In this document: piece after piece, positions 25,140 to 34,228 of the stretch | Layout of the letters: each line of letters begins with the position of its first letter | Position numbering within the stretch: position 1 is the first letter of the stretch | Assembly: GCA_015068455.1 (NCBI GenBank) | Contig: SVKO01000005.1 | Span: 62,001-126,000 of the forward strand | DNA: 64,000 nucleotides | DNA from: Oscillospiraceae bacterium | GTDB taxonomy: Bacteria; Bacillota; Clostridia; Oscillospirales; Oscillospiraceae | Direction: 5' to 3' | Made by a program: the position numbers and the translations under genes | The notes under the pieces: generated by a model | What the model saw: the letters and a program-made list of their open reading frames with translations, nothing else | What the model was told of the DNA's origin: nothing | The model's database searches: none

Positions 25140-26270
25140 CTAAATTCTTCGGTCGAGCCGCTCGGAATATTCTCTGCGGAATTGGGCGAACCGGCCTTCA
25201 TCGATGGCCGCGCGAATGCGGGTCATCAGCATGTTGTAAAAATACAGGTTATGCATCACGCTCAGGCGCATGGCGAGCATCTCCTCCGCCTTGAACAGAT
25301 GGCGAAGATAGCTGCGGGTATAGCGCCGGCAGACCGGGCAGTCGCATTCCGGGTCGATGGGATTCTCATCGCGCTCATATTTGGCGTTCTTGAGATTGAT
25401 CGCGCCCTGCCATGTAAAGAGCTTGGCATGTCTGGCGTTGCGGGCGGGCATGACGCAGTCGAAGAAATCCACGCCCCGCGCCACGGCTTCAATGATATTC
25501 GAAGGTGTGCCGACGCCCATGAGATAGCGGGTTTTGTCCGCCGGCATATGGGGCTCTACGGCCTCAATGATTTCATACATGGTCTCGGTGCTCTCCCCCA
25601 CCGCCAGGCCGCCGATGGCATAGCCCGGCAGATCCAGCTCGGCGATCTGCTGCATATTGCGGATGCGCAGCTCCGGGAAGATACCGCCCTGGTTGATGCC
25701 CCAAAGCATCTGATTCGGATTGACCGTATCCGGCAGGGCGTTCAGCCGGGCGTTTTCCGCTTTGCAGCGTACCAGCCAGCGGTATGTCCGATCGCAGGAC
25801 TGCCTTACATAATCATAGGGCGCGGGATTTTCCACACATTCATCGAAGGCCATGCAGATATCCGAGCCCAGATTCGACTGAATGCGCATGCTCTCTTCCG
25901 GGCCCATGAAGATCTTCCGGCCGTCGATGTGGGAAGCGAAATAAACGCCCTCCTCCTTGATTTTTCGAAGACTCGCCAGGGAAAACACCTGAAATCCGCC
26001 GGAGTCCGTGAGGATCGGGCCGTTCCAGGTCATGAATTTATGCAGGCCGCCCATTTGTTTCACGATTTCATCGCCGGGGCGCAGATGAAGATGATACGTA
26101 TTGGACAGCTCCACCTGGGTGCCGATCTGCTCGAGATCCGCGGCGCTCAGTGCACCCTTGATGGCGCCCTGGGTGCCGACATTCATAAATACCGGCGTCT
26201 GTACCGTGCCGTGGGCGCAGGTGAACACGCCCCGCCGGGCTTTGCCTTCCGTTTTCAGCAGTTCAAACAT
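25140..26270 (-). CDS. tgt: tRNA-guanine transglycosylase
   Basis: Exchanges guanine 34 for preQ1 in tRNAs with GUN anticodons (queuosine pathway). The 376-aa TIM barrel has the nucleophile region VDFFDCVMPARNARH, substrate loop DSGGFQVFS and the zinc site CDCPVCRRYTRSYLRHL with a distal His. It forms an operon with queA 9 nt upstream, the next enzyme of the pathway. No preQ1 riboswitch is visible before queA. Confidence 0.97.
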   Translation of the reverse strand: MFELLKTEGKARRGVFTCAHGTVQTPVFMNVGTQGAIKGALSAADLEQIGTQVELSNTYHLHLRPGDEIVKQMGGLHKFMTWNGPILTDSGGFQVFSLASLRKIKEEGVYFASHIDGRKIFMGPEESMRIQSNLGSDICMAFDECVENPAPYDYVRQSCDRTYRWLVRCKAENARLNALPDTVNPNQMLWGINQGGIFPELRIRNMQQIAELDLPGYAIGGLAVGESTETMYEIIEAVEPHMPADKTRYLMGVGTPSNIIEAVARGVDFFDCVMPARNARHAKLFTWQGAINLKNAKYERDENPIDPECDCPVCRRYTRSYLRHLFKAEEMLAMRLSVMHNLYFYNMLMTRIRAAIDEGRFAQFRREYSERLDRRI

Positions 26271-26279
26271 GGCCGTACC

Positions 26280-27302
26280 TCAGTAAATAAACATGGCGTC
26301 GCCAAAGGAGAAAAACCGGTAGCGCTTCTCGATGGCGTCGCGGTAGGCATCGAGCACCTTCTCCCGTCCGGCAAAAGCGGAGACCAGCATCACCAGGGTG
26401 CTCTCCGGCAGATGAAAGTTGGTGATGAGCGCGTCCATGGCCCGGAACTGATAGCCGGGATAGATGAAAATATCCGTCCATGCGGAGGATTCGCAGAAGC
26501 TGCCGTCGGGCTGCACAAGACTTTCCAGCGTCCTGCAGGAGGTCGTGCCCACGCAGATGATCCGTCCGCCCCGGGCGCGGGTCTCGTTCAATCGCCGCGC
26601 CGCGGACGCGTCGATCATGCATAGTTCGGCGTGCATATGATGCTCGGTGATCTCTTCGGCCTTCACCGGCCGGAAGGTGCCCAGACCCACATGGAGCGTG
26701 ATCTCGACGATATCCACGCCAATGGCGCGGATTTGTTCCAGCAGCTCATTGGTGAAGTGCAGGCCCGCCGTGGGGGCGGCGGCAGAACCGACAATCTTTG
26801 AATAGACCGTCTGGTAGCGCTCCTGATCTCCCAGCTCCTCGCGGATGTAGGGCGGCAGGGGCATTTTGCCCAGGCGTTCCAAAACCTCTAAAAAAATTCC
26901 GTCATAATGGAACTGCACCAGCTTGTTGCCGTCGTCCAGGGCCGCCGCAACCGTGGCAGTCAGCTCTCCGCCGCCGAAAATGAGCTCCTGGCCCGGCCGC
27001 GTCTTCCTGCCGGGACGGGTCAGGCATTCCCAGACGCCCTCTCCCCTGTCGCGCAGAAGCAAAACCTCCACGGCGCCGCCGGTGGGGCGCTCGCCCAGCA
27101 GCCGGGCGGGCAGCACCCGGGAATTATTCACCACCAGGGTATCGCCCGGATGCAGATATTCCGGAAGATCCGTAAAATACCGGTGCTCCCGGGCGCCCGT
27201 CTCCCGATCCAGGCACAGCAGACGGCTGGCGTCACGCCGTTCCAGCGGGGTCTGCGCAATCAATTCCTGGGGAAGATCATAATAAAAGTCGCTTGTTTTC
27301 AC
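26280..27302 (-). CDS. queA: S-adenosylmethionine:tRNA ribosyltransferase-isomerase
   Basis: Adds the cyclopentenediol precursor to preQ1-tRNA using the ribosyl moiety of SAM. The 340-aa protein shows SDFYYDLPQELIAQTPLERR at the N-terminus, TAGLHFT, ITLHVGLGTFRPV, TSCRTLES, and NFHLPESTLVMLVSAFAG near the C-terminus. The start is GTG at 27302 with GGAG 8 nt upstream. First gene of the queA-tgt operon. Confidence 0.97.
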   Translation of the reverse strand: MKTSDFYYDLPQELIAQTPLERRDASRLLCLDRETGAREHRYFTDLPEYLHPGDTLVVNNSRVLPARLLGERPTGGAVEVLLLRDRGEGVWECLTRPGRKTRPGQELIFGGGELTATVAAALDDGNKLVQFHYDGIFLEVLERLGKMPLPPYIREELGDQERYQTVYSKIVGSAAAPTAGLHFTNELLEQIRAIGVDIVEITLHVGLGTFRPVKAEEITEHHMHAELCMIDASAARRLNETRARGGRIICVGTTSCRTLESLVQPDGSFCESSAWTDIFIYPGYQFRAMDALITNFHLPESTLVMLVSAFAGREKVLDAYRDAIEKRYRFFSFGDAMFIY

Positions 27303-27374
27303 AGAAATTACTCCTATGCCCTATGGCTCAATTTCTCGCCACGGTATGGTTCTCCGCGCGTTTGCGCTGGATGT

Positions 27375-27402
27375 ATTATAACAGAAATCCCGTCGAATGC
27401 AA
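27375..27402 (-). promoter_or_regulatory. sigma-A promoter of queA-tgt
   Basis: Minus strand TTGCAT (27402-27397), 16 bp spacer, TATAAT (27380-27375) with an extended TG before the -10. Confidence 0.8.
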
Positions 27403-27414
27403 CATCGGCAGATA

Positions 27415-27447
27415 AAAAGGCAGCGTGCCGTTTCGGCACGCTGCAAA
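27415..27447 (-). terminator. Terminator of ddl-DUF1934 unit
   Basis: On the minus strand GCAGCGTGCCG, loop AAAC, GGCACGCTGC is followed by CTTTTT, just after the DUF1934 stop. Confidence 0.88.
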
Positions 27448-27450
27448 TCC

Positions 27451-27873
27451 TTATTCCGGACGGACGGTGATATGATAATCGATGGTCCCCATGGGCGTGT
27501 TCTCCACCTCAATGGAGTAGCAGAGATGGAATTGGCCGGAATCCTCCTGCAGGTCCACCTCCATTTTTTTCGCAAAGACCCGCAGCAGCAGGGCCCCTTC
27601 TTCGATGCGGTAGAGGGATTCTCCGGACTGGCCCTCCACGAACTCCATGCGGGACTCCACGGCGCCGGTGCGTTCCAGAATGATCTTGCCCGGCTCGATG
27701 CGGAAGGTCGTCGTCGTGTCCGCCAGGCCGGTCAGAGGGCTTTCCTGATAGCTCAGGACGACGGTGTCCCCCTCTCGCTCCATGGTGCCGGCGGTGGTCA
27801 GCTCAATGCTCTCGGGCGCCTCGCCCGGGGTGGTCTGCGTGCCGCGGATCGACATGAATACGTTGTGCTTCAT
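27451..27873 (-). CDS. DUF1934 (YwiB-like) beta-barrel protein
   Basis: A 140-aa protein of the DUF1934 family, which is thought to adopt a lipocalin-like barrel; its function is not established. Typical features are LTTAGTMEREGDTVVLSYQE near the N-terminus, a central TTTTFRIEPGKIILERTG and a C-terminal IEVENTPMGTIDYHITVRP. The ATG overlaps the ddl stop by 4 nt, so translation is coupled to D-Ala ligase, suggesting a cell-envelope connection. Confidence 0.8.
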   Translation of the reverse strand: MKHNVFMSIRGTQTTPGEAPESIELTTAGTMEREGDTVVLSYQESPLTGLADTTTTFRIEPGKIILERTGAVESRMEFVEGQSGESLYRIEEGALLLRVFAKKMEVDLQEDSGQFHLCYSIEVENTPMGTIDYHITVRPE

Positions 27874-28934
27874 TCCTGCTCCGCCAGCTCCAGAAGTCGC
27901 TCGATCAGCGCCGTGCAGCCGATGCCGCTGGCGTCGAACAGCTTGGGATACATGGAGATCGACGTAAAGCCGGGCAGGGTGTTGATCTCATTGAACACCA
28001 CCTGCGCGCCTTCATAGGTCACGAAGAAATCCACGCGGCTCAGGCCCCGGCAGCCCAGGGCGCGGTACACCGTCACCGCATCCTCTCTCACCTTCTGCGC
28101 CACCTCCGGGGAAAGCGCAGCGGGGATCACCGTACTGGAGGTATCGGATATGTATTTTGCCTCATAGTCGTAGAAATCGGCGCCGGCAATGATCTCGCCG
28201 GGCACGGAGGCGATGGGATCGTGATTGCCGAGCACGGCGACTTCGATCTCATGGCCGTGGATAAACTCTTCCACCAGAACCTTGCGGTCATACTTGAGGG
28301 CGTCTCGCAGGGCGTCGCGCAGCTCCGCATGGCTGCGGGCCTTGCTTACGCCGACGGAGGAACCGGTACCGGCGGGTTTGACGAACACGGGATAGCTGAA
28401 CAGCGATTCCACCGCATCCATGACGTCGGCGGGGTCGTCGGAGAAATCGTCCTTGGTGACCAGATGCCAGCGCGCCTGCCGGACCTCGGTGCGGTCGATC
28501 ACGAGCTTGGTCATGGTCTTATCCATGCAGGCGCTGGAAGCGGCTACGCCGGGCCCCACACAGGGAATGCCGGCGACCTGCATCAGGCCCTGGACAGATC
28601 CGTCCTCGCCGTTCGCGCCGTGAAGCACCGGAAAAACGACATCCAACGGCTCAAACACAGCGCCGCTGGGCGTAAAAATAACCAGTCCGTCGCCCCGGGA
28701 CGGGGAGATCGTGCAGCGGCAGCAGTCGGGTTCTGTCATCCACAGATCTTTGGGCAGAAGACTGTAATCTGTGCCGGGATAGAGGATCCATTCCCCCTTC
28801 CGGGTGATGCCCACGGCAAACACCCGGTTGCGTTCCCGGTCGATATTATTCAGGATACATTCGGCGGATCGAAGCGAGACCTCGTGCTCGGGCGAAACGC
28901 CGCCAAAGAGTACACATACGTTACGTTTGGTCAT
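27870..28934 (-). CDS. ddl: D-alanine--D-alanine ligase
   Basis: ATP-grasp ligase (354 aa) supplying D-Ala-D-Ala for peptidoglycan. FGGVSPEHEVSLRSA, VLHGANGEDGSVQG, VKPAGTGSSVGVSKA, the omega-loop DYEAKY and VFNEINTLPGFTSISMYPK are diagnostic. Tyr in the EAKY loop indicates D-Ala rather than D-lactate as second substrate. The ATG at 28934 follows AGGAGG. It leads a two-gene unit with DUF1934. Confidence 0.96.
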   Translation of the reverse strand: MTKRNVCVLFGGVSPEHEVSLRSAECILNNIDRERNRVFAVGITRKGEWILYPGTDYSLLPKDLWMTEPDCCRCTISPSRGDGLVIFTPSGAVFEPLDVVFPVLHGANGEDGSVQGLMQVAGIPCVGPGVAASSACMDKTMTKLVIDRTEVRQARWHLVTKDDFSDDPADVMDAVESLFSYPVFVKPAGTGSSVGVSKARSHAELRDALRDALKYDRKVLVEEFIHGHEIEVAVLGNHDPIASVPGEIIAGADFYDYEAKYISDTSSTVIPAALSPEVAQKVREDAVTVYRALGCRGLSRVDFFVTYEGAQVVFNEINTLPGFTSISMYPKLFDASGIGCTALIERLLELAEQE

Positions 28935-28976
28935 TGCAATGCCTCCTTGTCAACGGGCATGGATTCTTTCTTTACT

Positions 28977-29005
28977 ATCATATGCGATTTGCGCCGCAAA
29001 AACAA
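28977..29005 (-). promoter_or_regulatory. Putative promoter of ddl
   Basis: Minus strand TTGTTT (29005-29000), 17 bp spacer, TATGAT (28982-28977). The -35 is weak. In the same intergenic space, TATAAT at 29059-29064 on the plus strand is the likely -10 for the next gene, without a convincing -35. Confidence 0.5.
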
Positions 29006-29106
29006 GTCATTTTTCCGGTGCTCGACGAATTATTGTGGATTTTTCTTGACGGATGCATTATAATAGAGCGAATCTCGCGGCGCATGCTGCATAGGAGGGA
29101 TCCGAA

Positions 29107-29517
29107 ATGACGATCGAGCTAAGCGCAAAAGAATTCCGAAGGCTCCTGGATATGGTTTTCATCGGCAACTGGGTACTGAACTCTACCCGGGGCGACGACC
29201 GATTCGAGGACTACGACAACGTGGAGAGCAAGCTTTTCGCCCTCTGCAAAAACACGCCCATGGAATCCCTTGTGGAGGAATATCAGGGAAAGAGCGTTCC
29301 CTCCCAGGCCTTCAACGACGGGGGCATCCACGAGGCCATCGTCAATTATGAGGACAATATTTTCTACGATGTTCTGGCCGAAGAGCTGGCACGGCGCGAC
29401 ATGGGATACCCGGAGATCACCTCCCGCAACTATGACGAGCTTGTATCCCGCATGGAGGATTATATCGACGAATTTGAACTCAACGGCACCGACAACATCA
29501 TCGTCGGCGCAGAATGA
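29107..29517 (+). CDS. Small acidic protein of unknown function
   Basis: I do not recognise the family. The 136-aa product is acidic and probably helical, without signal peptide or membrane segment. Recurrent motifs are KEFRRLLDMVFIGNWVLNS at the N-terminus and YDELVSRMEDYIDEFE near the C-terminus. AGGAGGG lies 8 nt before the ATG, codon use matches neighbours, and a strong terminator follows, so it is a real single-gene unit. Cytoplasmic location is expected. Confidence 0.75.
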   Translation: MTIELSAKEFRRLLDMVFIGNWVLNSTRGDDRFEDYDNVESKLFALCKNTPMESLVEEYQGKSVPSQAFNDGGIHEAIVNYEDNIFYDVLAEELARRDMGYPEITSRNYDELVSRMEDYIDEFELNGTDNIIVGAE

Positions 29518-29523
29518 TACAAT

Positions 29524-29558
29524 AAAACGCCCGCAGGAACGTTTCCTGCGGGCGTTTA
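29524..29558. terminator. Bidirectional terminator between unknown gene and rpsU
   Basis: AAACGCCCGCAGGAA pairs with TTCCTGCGGGCGTTT; A-rich on the left, T on the right, shared by two convergent genes. Confidence 0.85.
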
Positions 29559-29576
29559 CTGTCTCATCGGGGAAAA

Positions 29577-29759
29577 TCAATAGAACTTTCTCTTGTTCTT
29601 GCGAGCAGCTTCAGACTTCTGCTTCCGCTTCAGGCTGGGGCTCACGTAATGCTCTCTCTTCTTGACTTCCTGAATGACGCCGGCCTTGGCGCAGCTGCGC
29701 TTAAACCGTTTCAGAGCATTTTCCAAGGACTCGCCTTCCTTGACGCGAATTTCAGACAT
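29577..29759 (-). CDS. rpsU: 30S ribosomal protein S21
   Basis: Small basic ribosomal protein of 60 aa. [20 protein letters not shown] at the N-terminus, [14 protein letters not shown] in the middle and the Lys/Arg-rich C-terminus are typical. The ATG at 29759 follows GGGAGGG; the longer frame upstream has no ribosome site. Its own near-consensus promoter fits high expression. Confidence 0.97.
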   Translation of the reverse strand: MSEIRVKEGESLENALKRFKRSCAKAGVIQEVKKREHYVSPSLKRKQKSEAARKNKRKFY

Positions 29760-29806
29760 TGATTTCCCTCCCTCCAACGGCACCGGTTAAATCCAGGTGC
29801 TTTCAG

Positions 29807-29856
29807 GGCCGCTTAAGCGGCCTTGTTATTATAGTGAAAACGGTATTCAATGTCAA
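29807..29856 (-). promoter_or_regulatory. Consensus promoter of rpsU and 5'-terminal palindrome
   Basis: Minus strand TTGACA (29856-29851), 17 bp spacer, TATAAT (29833-29828): both hexamers are perfect. The perfect palindrome GGCCGCTTAAGCGGCC (29807-29822) lies at the predicted transcription start, so the mRNA would begin with a hairpin. A ribosomal-protein autoregulatory or stabilising role is possible but not shown. Confidence 0.9.
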
Positions 29857-29905
29857 GCATTTTTCGCGGCTTTTTTACAGAAAGGGCGTTTTCTCCCCTG
29901 TTCGG

Positions 29906-32326
29906 TTATTTTACGATCAGATTGACCAGTTTATTCTTGACATGAATGACCTTGAACAGGGTCTTGCCTTCGGTGAAGCGGGCGACCTTTTCAACCTTCA
30001 TGGCCTCCGCCACAACGGTATCCTGATCGGAGTCCACGGGAACGCGGATGGTGCCGCGCAGCTTGCCGCAGACCTGGACGGCCATTTCCACAGTGGCGTC
30101 GATGGTCTTGGCCTCGTCCCATTCGGGCCAGGGCATCTGGCAGACCATCTTGCCGGACTCAGCGGCAAAGCCCATCTGCTCCCACATCTCCTCGGCGATA
30201 TGCGGAGTGAAGGGGCTGAGCAGATGCAGCAGGAGCTTGACGTCGCCGCGGCTGTAGCCGTTGGCATAGAACTGGTTGACCATGGTCATGAGCGCGGAGA
30301 TGGCGGTATTCATCTTCAGCTCGTCGATGTCCTGGGAGACCTTGCGTATGGTCTTGTGGACAATGGATTCATTTGCCTCGCTGATCTCGGGATCGTCCGA
30401 ACACAGCTCCTGCAGATTCCACACGCGGTCGAGGAAGCGCTTGGAGCCCTTCACAGCCTCGTTGGACCAGGAAACGGCCTTCTCAAAGTCGCCGATGAAC
30501 ATGATGTGCAGGCGCATGGTGTCCGCGCCGTACTGCTCCACGATCTCATTGGGATTGACCACGTTGCCGCGGCTCTTGGACATTTTCTCGCCGCCCTCGC
30601 CCAGGATCATGCCGTGGGAGGTGCGCTTCTGATAGGGCTCCTTGGTGGGCACAACGCCGATGTCATACAGGAACTTGTGCCAGAACCGGGAGTAGAGCAG
30701 ATGCAGGGTGGTGTGCTCCATGCCGCCGTTGTACCAGTCCACGGGAGACCAGTATTCCAGGGCTTCCCTGGAGGCCAGGGCCTTGTCGTTGTGGGGGTCC
30801 ATATAGCGCAGGAAGTACCAGCTGGAGCCGGCCCACTGGGGCATGGTGTCGGTTTCGCGCTTGGCGGGGCCGCCGCAGCAGGGGCAGGTGGTGTTGACCC
30901 AGTCGGTCATCTTGGACAGGGGGCTCTCGCCGTCGTCGGTGGGCTCGTAGGATTCCACCATCGGCAGCACCAGGGGAAGCTCCTCCTCGGGCAGCGGCAC
31001 CCAGCCGCACTTTTCGCAGTTGACCAGAGGGATGGGCTCGCCCCAGTAGCGCTGACGGGAGAAGACCCAGTCGCGCAGCTTGTAGTTGACCTGCTTGTGG
31101 CCCAGGCCGCGCTCCTCCAGCCATGCGGTCATGGCGGGGATGGCCTCCTTGACCGTCATGCCGTTCAGGAAGCCGGAATTGACCATGATGCCGGTGTCGT
31201 CCTTGAGGGTGAACGCGCCCTTTTCGATATCGCCGCCGGCGACGACCTCGATGATATCGCAGCCGAAGATCTTGGCGAATTCCCAGTCGCGGTCATCGTG
31301 GGCAGGAACGGCCATGATGGCGCCGGTGCCGTAGGTGATCAGAACATAGTCGGAGATAAAGATGGGGATCTCTTTGCCGTTGACGGGGTTGACGGCGCGC
31401 ACGCCCTTGATCTCCACGCCGGTCTTTTCCTTGTTGAGCTCGCTGCGCTCGAAGTCGGACTTACGGGCGGCGGCCTCCACATAGGCGGTGACGTCGTCCC
31501 AGTTTTCGATGCGGTCCTTCCATTGCTTCAGGAAGGGATGCTCCGGAGCAAGGACCATATAGGTGGCGCCGAACAGGGTGTCGCAGCGGGTGGTGTAGAC
31601 CACCAGGTCATCGCCGGCGGTGGTCTTGAAGGTGACCTCCGCGCCGACGCTGCGGCCGATCCAGTTGCGCTGCTGGATCTTGACGCGCTCGATGAAGTCC
31701 ACGTCGTCCAGGTCGTCGATCAGGCGCTGGGCATACTTGGTGATGGCCAGCATCCACTGGCTCTTCTCCTTGCGAATGACGGGGGCGCCGCAACGCTCGC
31801 ACACGCCGTCGACCACCTCTTCGTTGGCCAGCACGCACTTGCAGCTGGTGCACCAGTTGACGGGCATGGTGGTCTTGTAGGCCAGGCCGTGCTTGAACAT
31901 CTGAAGGAAGATCCACTGGGTCCACTTGTAATAGTTGGGGTCGGTGGTGTCCACGCAGCGGTCCCAGTCGAAGCTGTAGCCCAGCATTTTGAGCTGCTTG
32001 GTAAAGTTCTTGATGTTCTTTTCCGTCACCTGGGACGGATGGATATGATTCTTGATGGCATAGTTCTCCGTGGGCAGACCGAAGGCGTCAAACCCGATGG
32101 GAAACAGCACGTTGTAGTTCTGCATCCTGCGCTTGCGGGCAACGATATCGATGGCCGTAAAGGGGCGCGGATGACCCACGTGCAGGCCCTGTCCGGAGGG
32201 ATAGGGGAATTCGATCAGACCGTAGAACTTTTTCCGTGTCGTATCGCCGTTGACGGCGGCGAAAGGCTTGGTCTTGTCCCAATTGTCCTGCCATTTCTTT
32301 TCAATTGCGGTAAAATCGTACTTCAT
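29906..32326 (-). CDS. leuS: Leucyl-tRNA synthetase
   Basis: Charges tRNA-Leu. The 806-aa class Ia synthetase has [16 protein letters not shown] (HIGH signature), a CP1 editing domain in which DDRDWEFA follows VPAH, zinc-type cysteines in CEKCGWVP and CPCCGG, and EKMSKSRGN (KMSKS) in the C-terminal half. I start at ATG 32326 ([12 protein letters not shown]), behind AAGGAAAGTG; a TTG seven codons earlier has no site. Expression is under a leucine T-box. Confidence 0.97.
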   Translation of the reverse strand: MKYDFTAIEKKWQDNWDKTKPFAAVNGDTTRKKFYGLIEFPYPSGQGLHVGHPRPFTAIDIVARKRRMQNYNVLFPIGFDAFGLPTENYAIKNHIHPSQVTEKNIKNFTKQLKMLGYSFDWDRCVDTTDPNYYKWTQWIFLQMFKHGLAYKTTMPVNWCTSCKCVLANEEVVDGVCERCGAPVIRKEKSQWMLAITKYAQRLIDDLDDVDFIERVKIQQRNWIGRSVGAEVTFKTTAGDDLVVYTTRCDTLFGATYMVLAPEHPFLKQWKDRIENWDDVTAYVEAAARKSDFERSELNKEKTGVEIKGVRAVNPVNGKEIPIFISDYVLITYGTGAIMAVPAHDDRDWEFAKIFGCDIIEVVAGGDIEKGAFTLKDDTGIMVNSGFLNGMTVKEAIPAMTAWLEERGLGHKQVNYKLRDWVFSRQRYWGEPIPLVNCEKCGWVPLPEEELPLVLPMVESYEPTDDGESPLSKMTDWVNTTCPCCGGPAKRETDTMPQWAGSSWYFLRYMDPHNDKALASREALEYWSPVDWYNGGMEHTTLHLLYSRFWHKFLYDIGVVPTKEPYQKRTSHGMILGEGGEKMSKSRGNVVNPNEIVEQYGADTMRLHIMFIGDFEKAVSWSNEAVKGSKRFLDRVWNLQELCSDDPEISEANESIVHKTIRKVSQDIDELKMNTAISALMTMVNQFYANGYSRGDVKLLLHLLSPFTPHIAEEMWEQMGFAAESGKMVCQMPWPEWDEAKTIDATVEMAVQVCGKLRGTIRVPVDSDQDTVVAEAMKVEKVARFTEGKTLFKVIHVKNKLVNLIVK

Positions 32327-32362
32327 ACACTTCACACTTTCCTTCAAAATTCAGCACATTTC

Positions 32363-32618
32363 AAAAAAGCCCCTGACCCGATCGGTCAGGGGCGAGGATT
32401 CGCGGTACCACCCTGATTCTGCGCAGAGTTCCCTCCGCACACTCAACGGCCCATAGGGCCCGGCCAGTAACGCGGCCGACGCCCTGCCCTACTTGGTTCG
32501 GACAGGGAGCTCCGGGATGAGCTATGCACAGCAGCCTCCACGCCGGCTCACACCCGCCGCCGGCTCTCTTTGCTGGAATGAAACTGTCTTATTCCCTTCA
32601 TTGCCTTTGTGATTTGCC
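32363..32618 (-). promoter_or_regulatory. T-box leader of leuS, leucine specifier
   Basis: Minus strand. Stem I carries AGAGAGCCGGCGG and GTGTGAGCCGGC, the specifier loop reads AG-CTC-A before TCCC, and the T-box AGGGTGGTACCGCG lies at 32414-32401. The terminator GCCCCTGACC / GGGTCAGGGGC plus six T is at 32393-32363. CTC is a leucine codon followed by the conserved purine. Uncharged tRNA-Leu would stabilise the antiterminator and raise leuS expression. Confidence 0.93.
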
Positions 32619-32623
32619 ATATT

Positions 32624-32652
32624 ATTCTACGGTCAAGGACCGGATTTGTCAA
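32624..32652 (-). promoter_or_regulatory. sigma-A promoter of leuS
   Basis: Minus strand TTGACA (32652-32647), 17 bp spacer, TAGAAT (32629-32624). The -35 overlaps the last codons of rsfS. Confidence 0.85.
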
Positions 32653-33011
32653 GCTTTTTCCAAAGCATCAAGATTGACGGGCGCAGCGTCGCTCCACAGG
32701 TGCTCCAGATCATAGAATTTCCTGGTCTCTTCTGTGAAGACGTGAACGATCAGGCTGCCGAAATCCAACAGCACCCAGGTGCCGCTGCGGTGACCCTCCC
32801 GATGCAGGAGCGGTTCGCCCAGATCGTCCGCCACAGCCTTTTCCACGGCGTCGCACAGTGTATTGACATGGATGGCGGAGGTGCCGGTACAGATCAGAAA
32901 ATAATCTGCCAGCGTGGTCAGATCGGCCACGTCCAGCAGCTGGATGCCGATCCCCTTTTTCTCGATCAGAGCGCTTGCGGCCTGCATTGCGATTTCTTTG
33001 GGTTGATGCAT
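32649..33011 (-). CDS. rsfS: Ribosome silencing factor RsfS
   Basis: Binds L14 of the 50S subunit and blocks subunit joining in starvation. The 120-aa protein has the conserved LADYFLICTGTSAIHVNTLCD (two parts, about residues 35-55) and HREGHRSGTWVLLDFGSLIVHVF. The ATG at 33011 follows AAAGGAG. It comes directly after nadD-yqeK, the usual neighbours in Firmicutes. Confidence 0.95.
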   Translation of the reverse strand: MHQPKEIAMQAASALIEKKGIGIQLLDVADLTTLADYFLICTGTSAIHVNTLCDAVEKAVADDLGEPLLHREGHRSGTWVLLDFGSLIVHVFTEETRKFYDLEHLWSDAAPVNLDALEKA

Positions 33012-33030
33012 GTTTTCTCCTTTCAATGAT

Positions 33031-34227
33031 TCAAATGCCAAGTTGCTTCTGCATGAATTCCAGGGCCTGCCGGGAATGAACGTCGATGCTGCGTCCGCGC
33101 TGCTCCAGCATTTCCACGCTGATTTCAAACGCGCGCAGCATGGCCCGGTCCAGATCGGTCCAGGCGAGGGCTCTGAGTTCCTCAACGCCGTCAAATTCCC
33201 GGTTGGGCTCCATATAGTCAGCCATGTAGACGATCTTTTCCAGCAGGGTCATATCGGCCTTGCCCGTGGTATGCCAGTAGATGGCCGAGACCACCTCCGG
33301 ACATTCGCCGAATACGCCGCCGGCCACGGCAGCGCCGGACTTGGAGTGCAGAAGCTTTTCGTTTTCGATCTCGAAATCCCGAAGAACGGTGCCGTATTTT
33401 TTGCACAGCGCCAGATGGGCGGGCTTGTCCAGCGCCTTGGTGATGTCGTGCAGGATGCCTGCCCGCCGGGCAAGCGCCGGATCGGCGCCCCATTTTTCCG
33501 CCAGGGCCTTCGCCGTCTCGCTGCATCCGATGACGTGATCTCTGCGTTTTTCCTTGTGCAGCGCGAGAGAACGTTCGCGCAGTTCTTCATAGGGCAGATT
33601 TTTCATGGGAAGATCCGTGCCGTACAGGCCGTTCTTCCGGATGATATCCAGGACCTCGGGCGTCAGATAGCTTTCTGCGCAGTCAAATTGGAGCATCCGG
33701 CGAATCAGCGTGGAGGACATCTCCTCGTATTCGTTCTGCACACGCTCCACCCGCGCGCCGTAACGCTCGCGCAGCAGCTTGGTCTGGGCCCGGATTTCGG
33801 CCTCGTCCTTTTTCGACGGTTTCTCCCGTAGGGCCAGACAGATGGTGGCGTAGCGGCAGATGACCTCCGGGCGGGACCAGGTATGAAAGCTCAGGAACAT
33901 ATCCGTACCCATAAGCAGAAACAGCTCGTCATCCGGCCGCTGGTCCGCGATGGCCGCCAGGGTATCGGCGGTATAGCTTGGGCCCACACGCTTGAGCTCG
34001 ATATCGGACACTGTCAGCGCCGGATCTCCCTGCGCCAGCGCCTCGGTCATGGCAAGGCGGAATTCGGGCGCCGGAGAACCGTCCGCCAGCTGCTTATGGG
34101 GCGGAATCAGCGCAGGGATCAGGATGACCTGGTCCAGATGCAGAAGCCGCTTCTGCTCCCGGGCGGCCAGCAAATGCCCCCGGTGGGGCGGATTGAAGCT
34201 GCCGCCGAAAATCCCGATCCGTGCCAT
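33031..34227 (-). CDS. Fusion of nicotinate-nucleotide adenylyltransferase (NadD) and YqeK HD hydrolase
   Basis: A 398-aa chain with two enzymes. Residues 1 to about 200 are NadD: FGGSFNPPHRGHL (ATP binding) and MSSTLIRRML, giving nicotinate adenine dinucleotide for NAD synthesis. Residues about 207-398 are a YqeK-type HD domain (HVIGCSETAKALAEKWG, then RRAGILHDITK and YWHTTG), a family shown to hydrolyse symmetrical Ap4A. In Bacillus these are adjacent separate genes. The ATG at 34227 begins MARIGIFGG. Single uninterrupted frame, so the fusion is direct observation. Confidence 0.92.
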   Translation of the reverse strand: MARIGIFGGSFNPPHRGHLLAAREQKRLLHLDQVILIPALIPPHKQLADGSPAPEFRLAMTEALAQGDPALTVSDIELKRVGPSYTADTLAAIADQRPDDELFLLMGTDMFLSFHTWSRPEVICRYATICLALREKPSKKDEAEIRAQTKLLRERYGARVERVQNEYEEMSSTLIRRMLQFDCAESYLTPEVLDIIRKNGLYGTDLPMKNLPYEELRERSLALHKEKRRDHVIGCSETAKALAEKWGADPALARRAGILHDITKALDKPAHLALCKKYGTVLRDFEIENEKLLHSKSGAAVAGGVFGECPEVVSAIYWHTTGKADMTLLEKIVYMADYMEPNREFDGVEELRALAWTDLDRAMLRAFEISVEMLEQRGRSIDVHSRQALEFMQKQLGI

Positions 34228-34228
34228 C

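Noticed and set aside
29759-32416. An 885-codon plus-strand frame opposite leuS
   Set aside because: leuS is unambiguous on the minus strand; the opposite frame is low-complexity and covers the T-box terminator.
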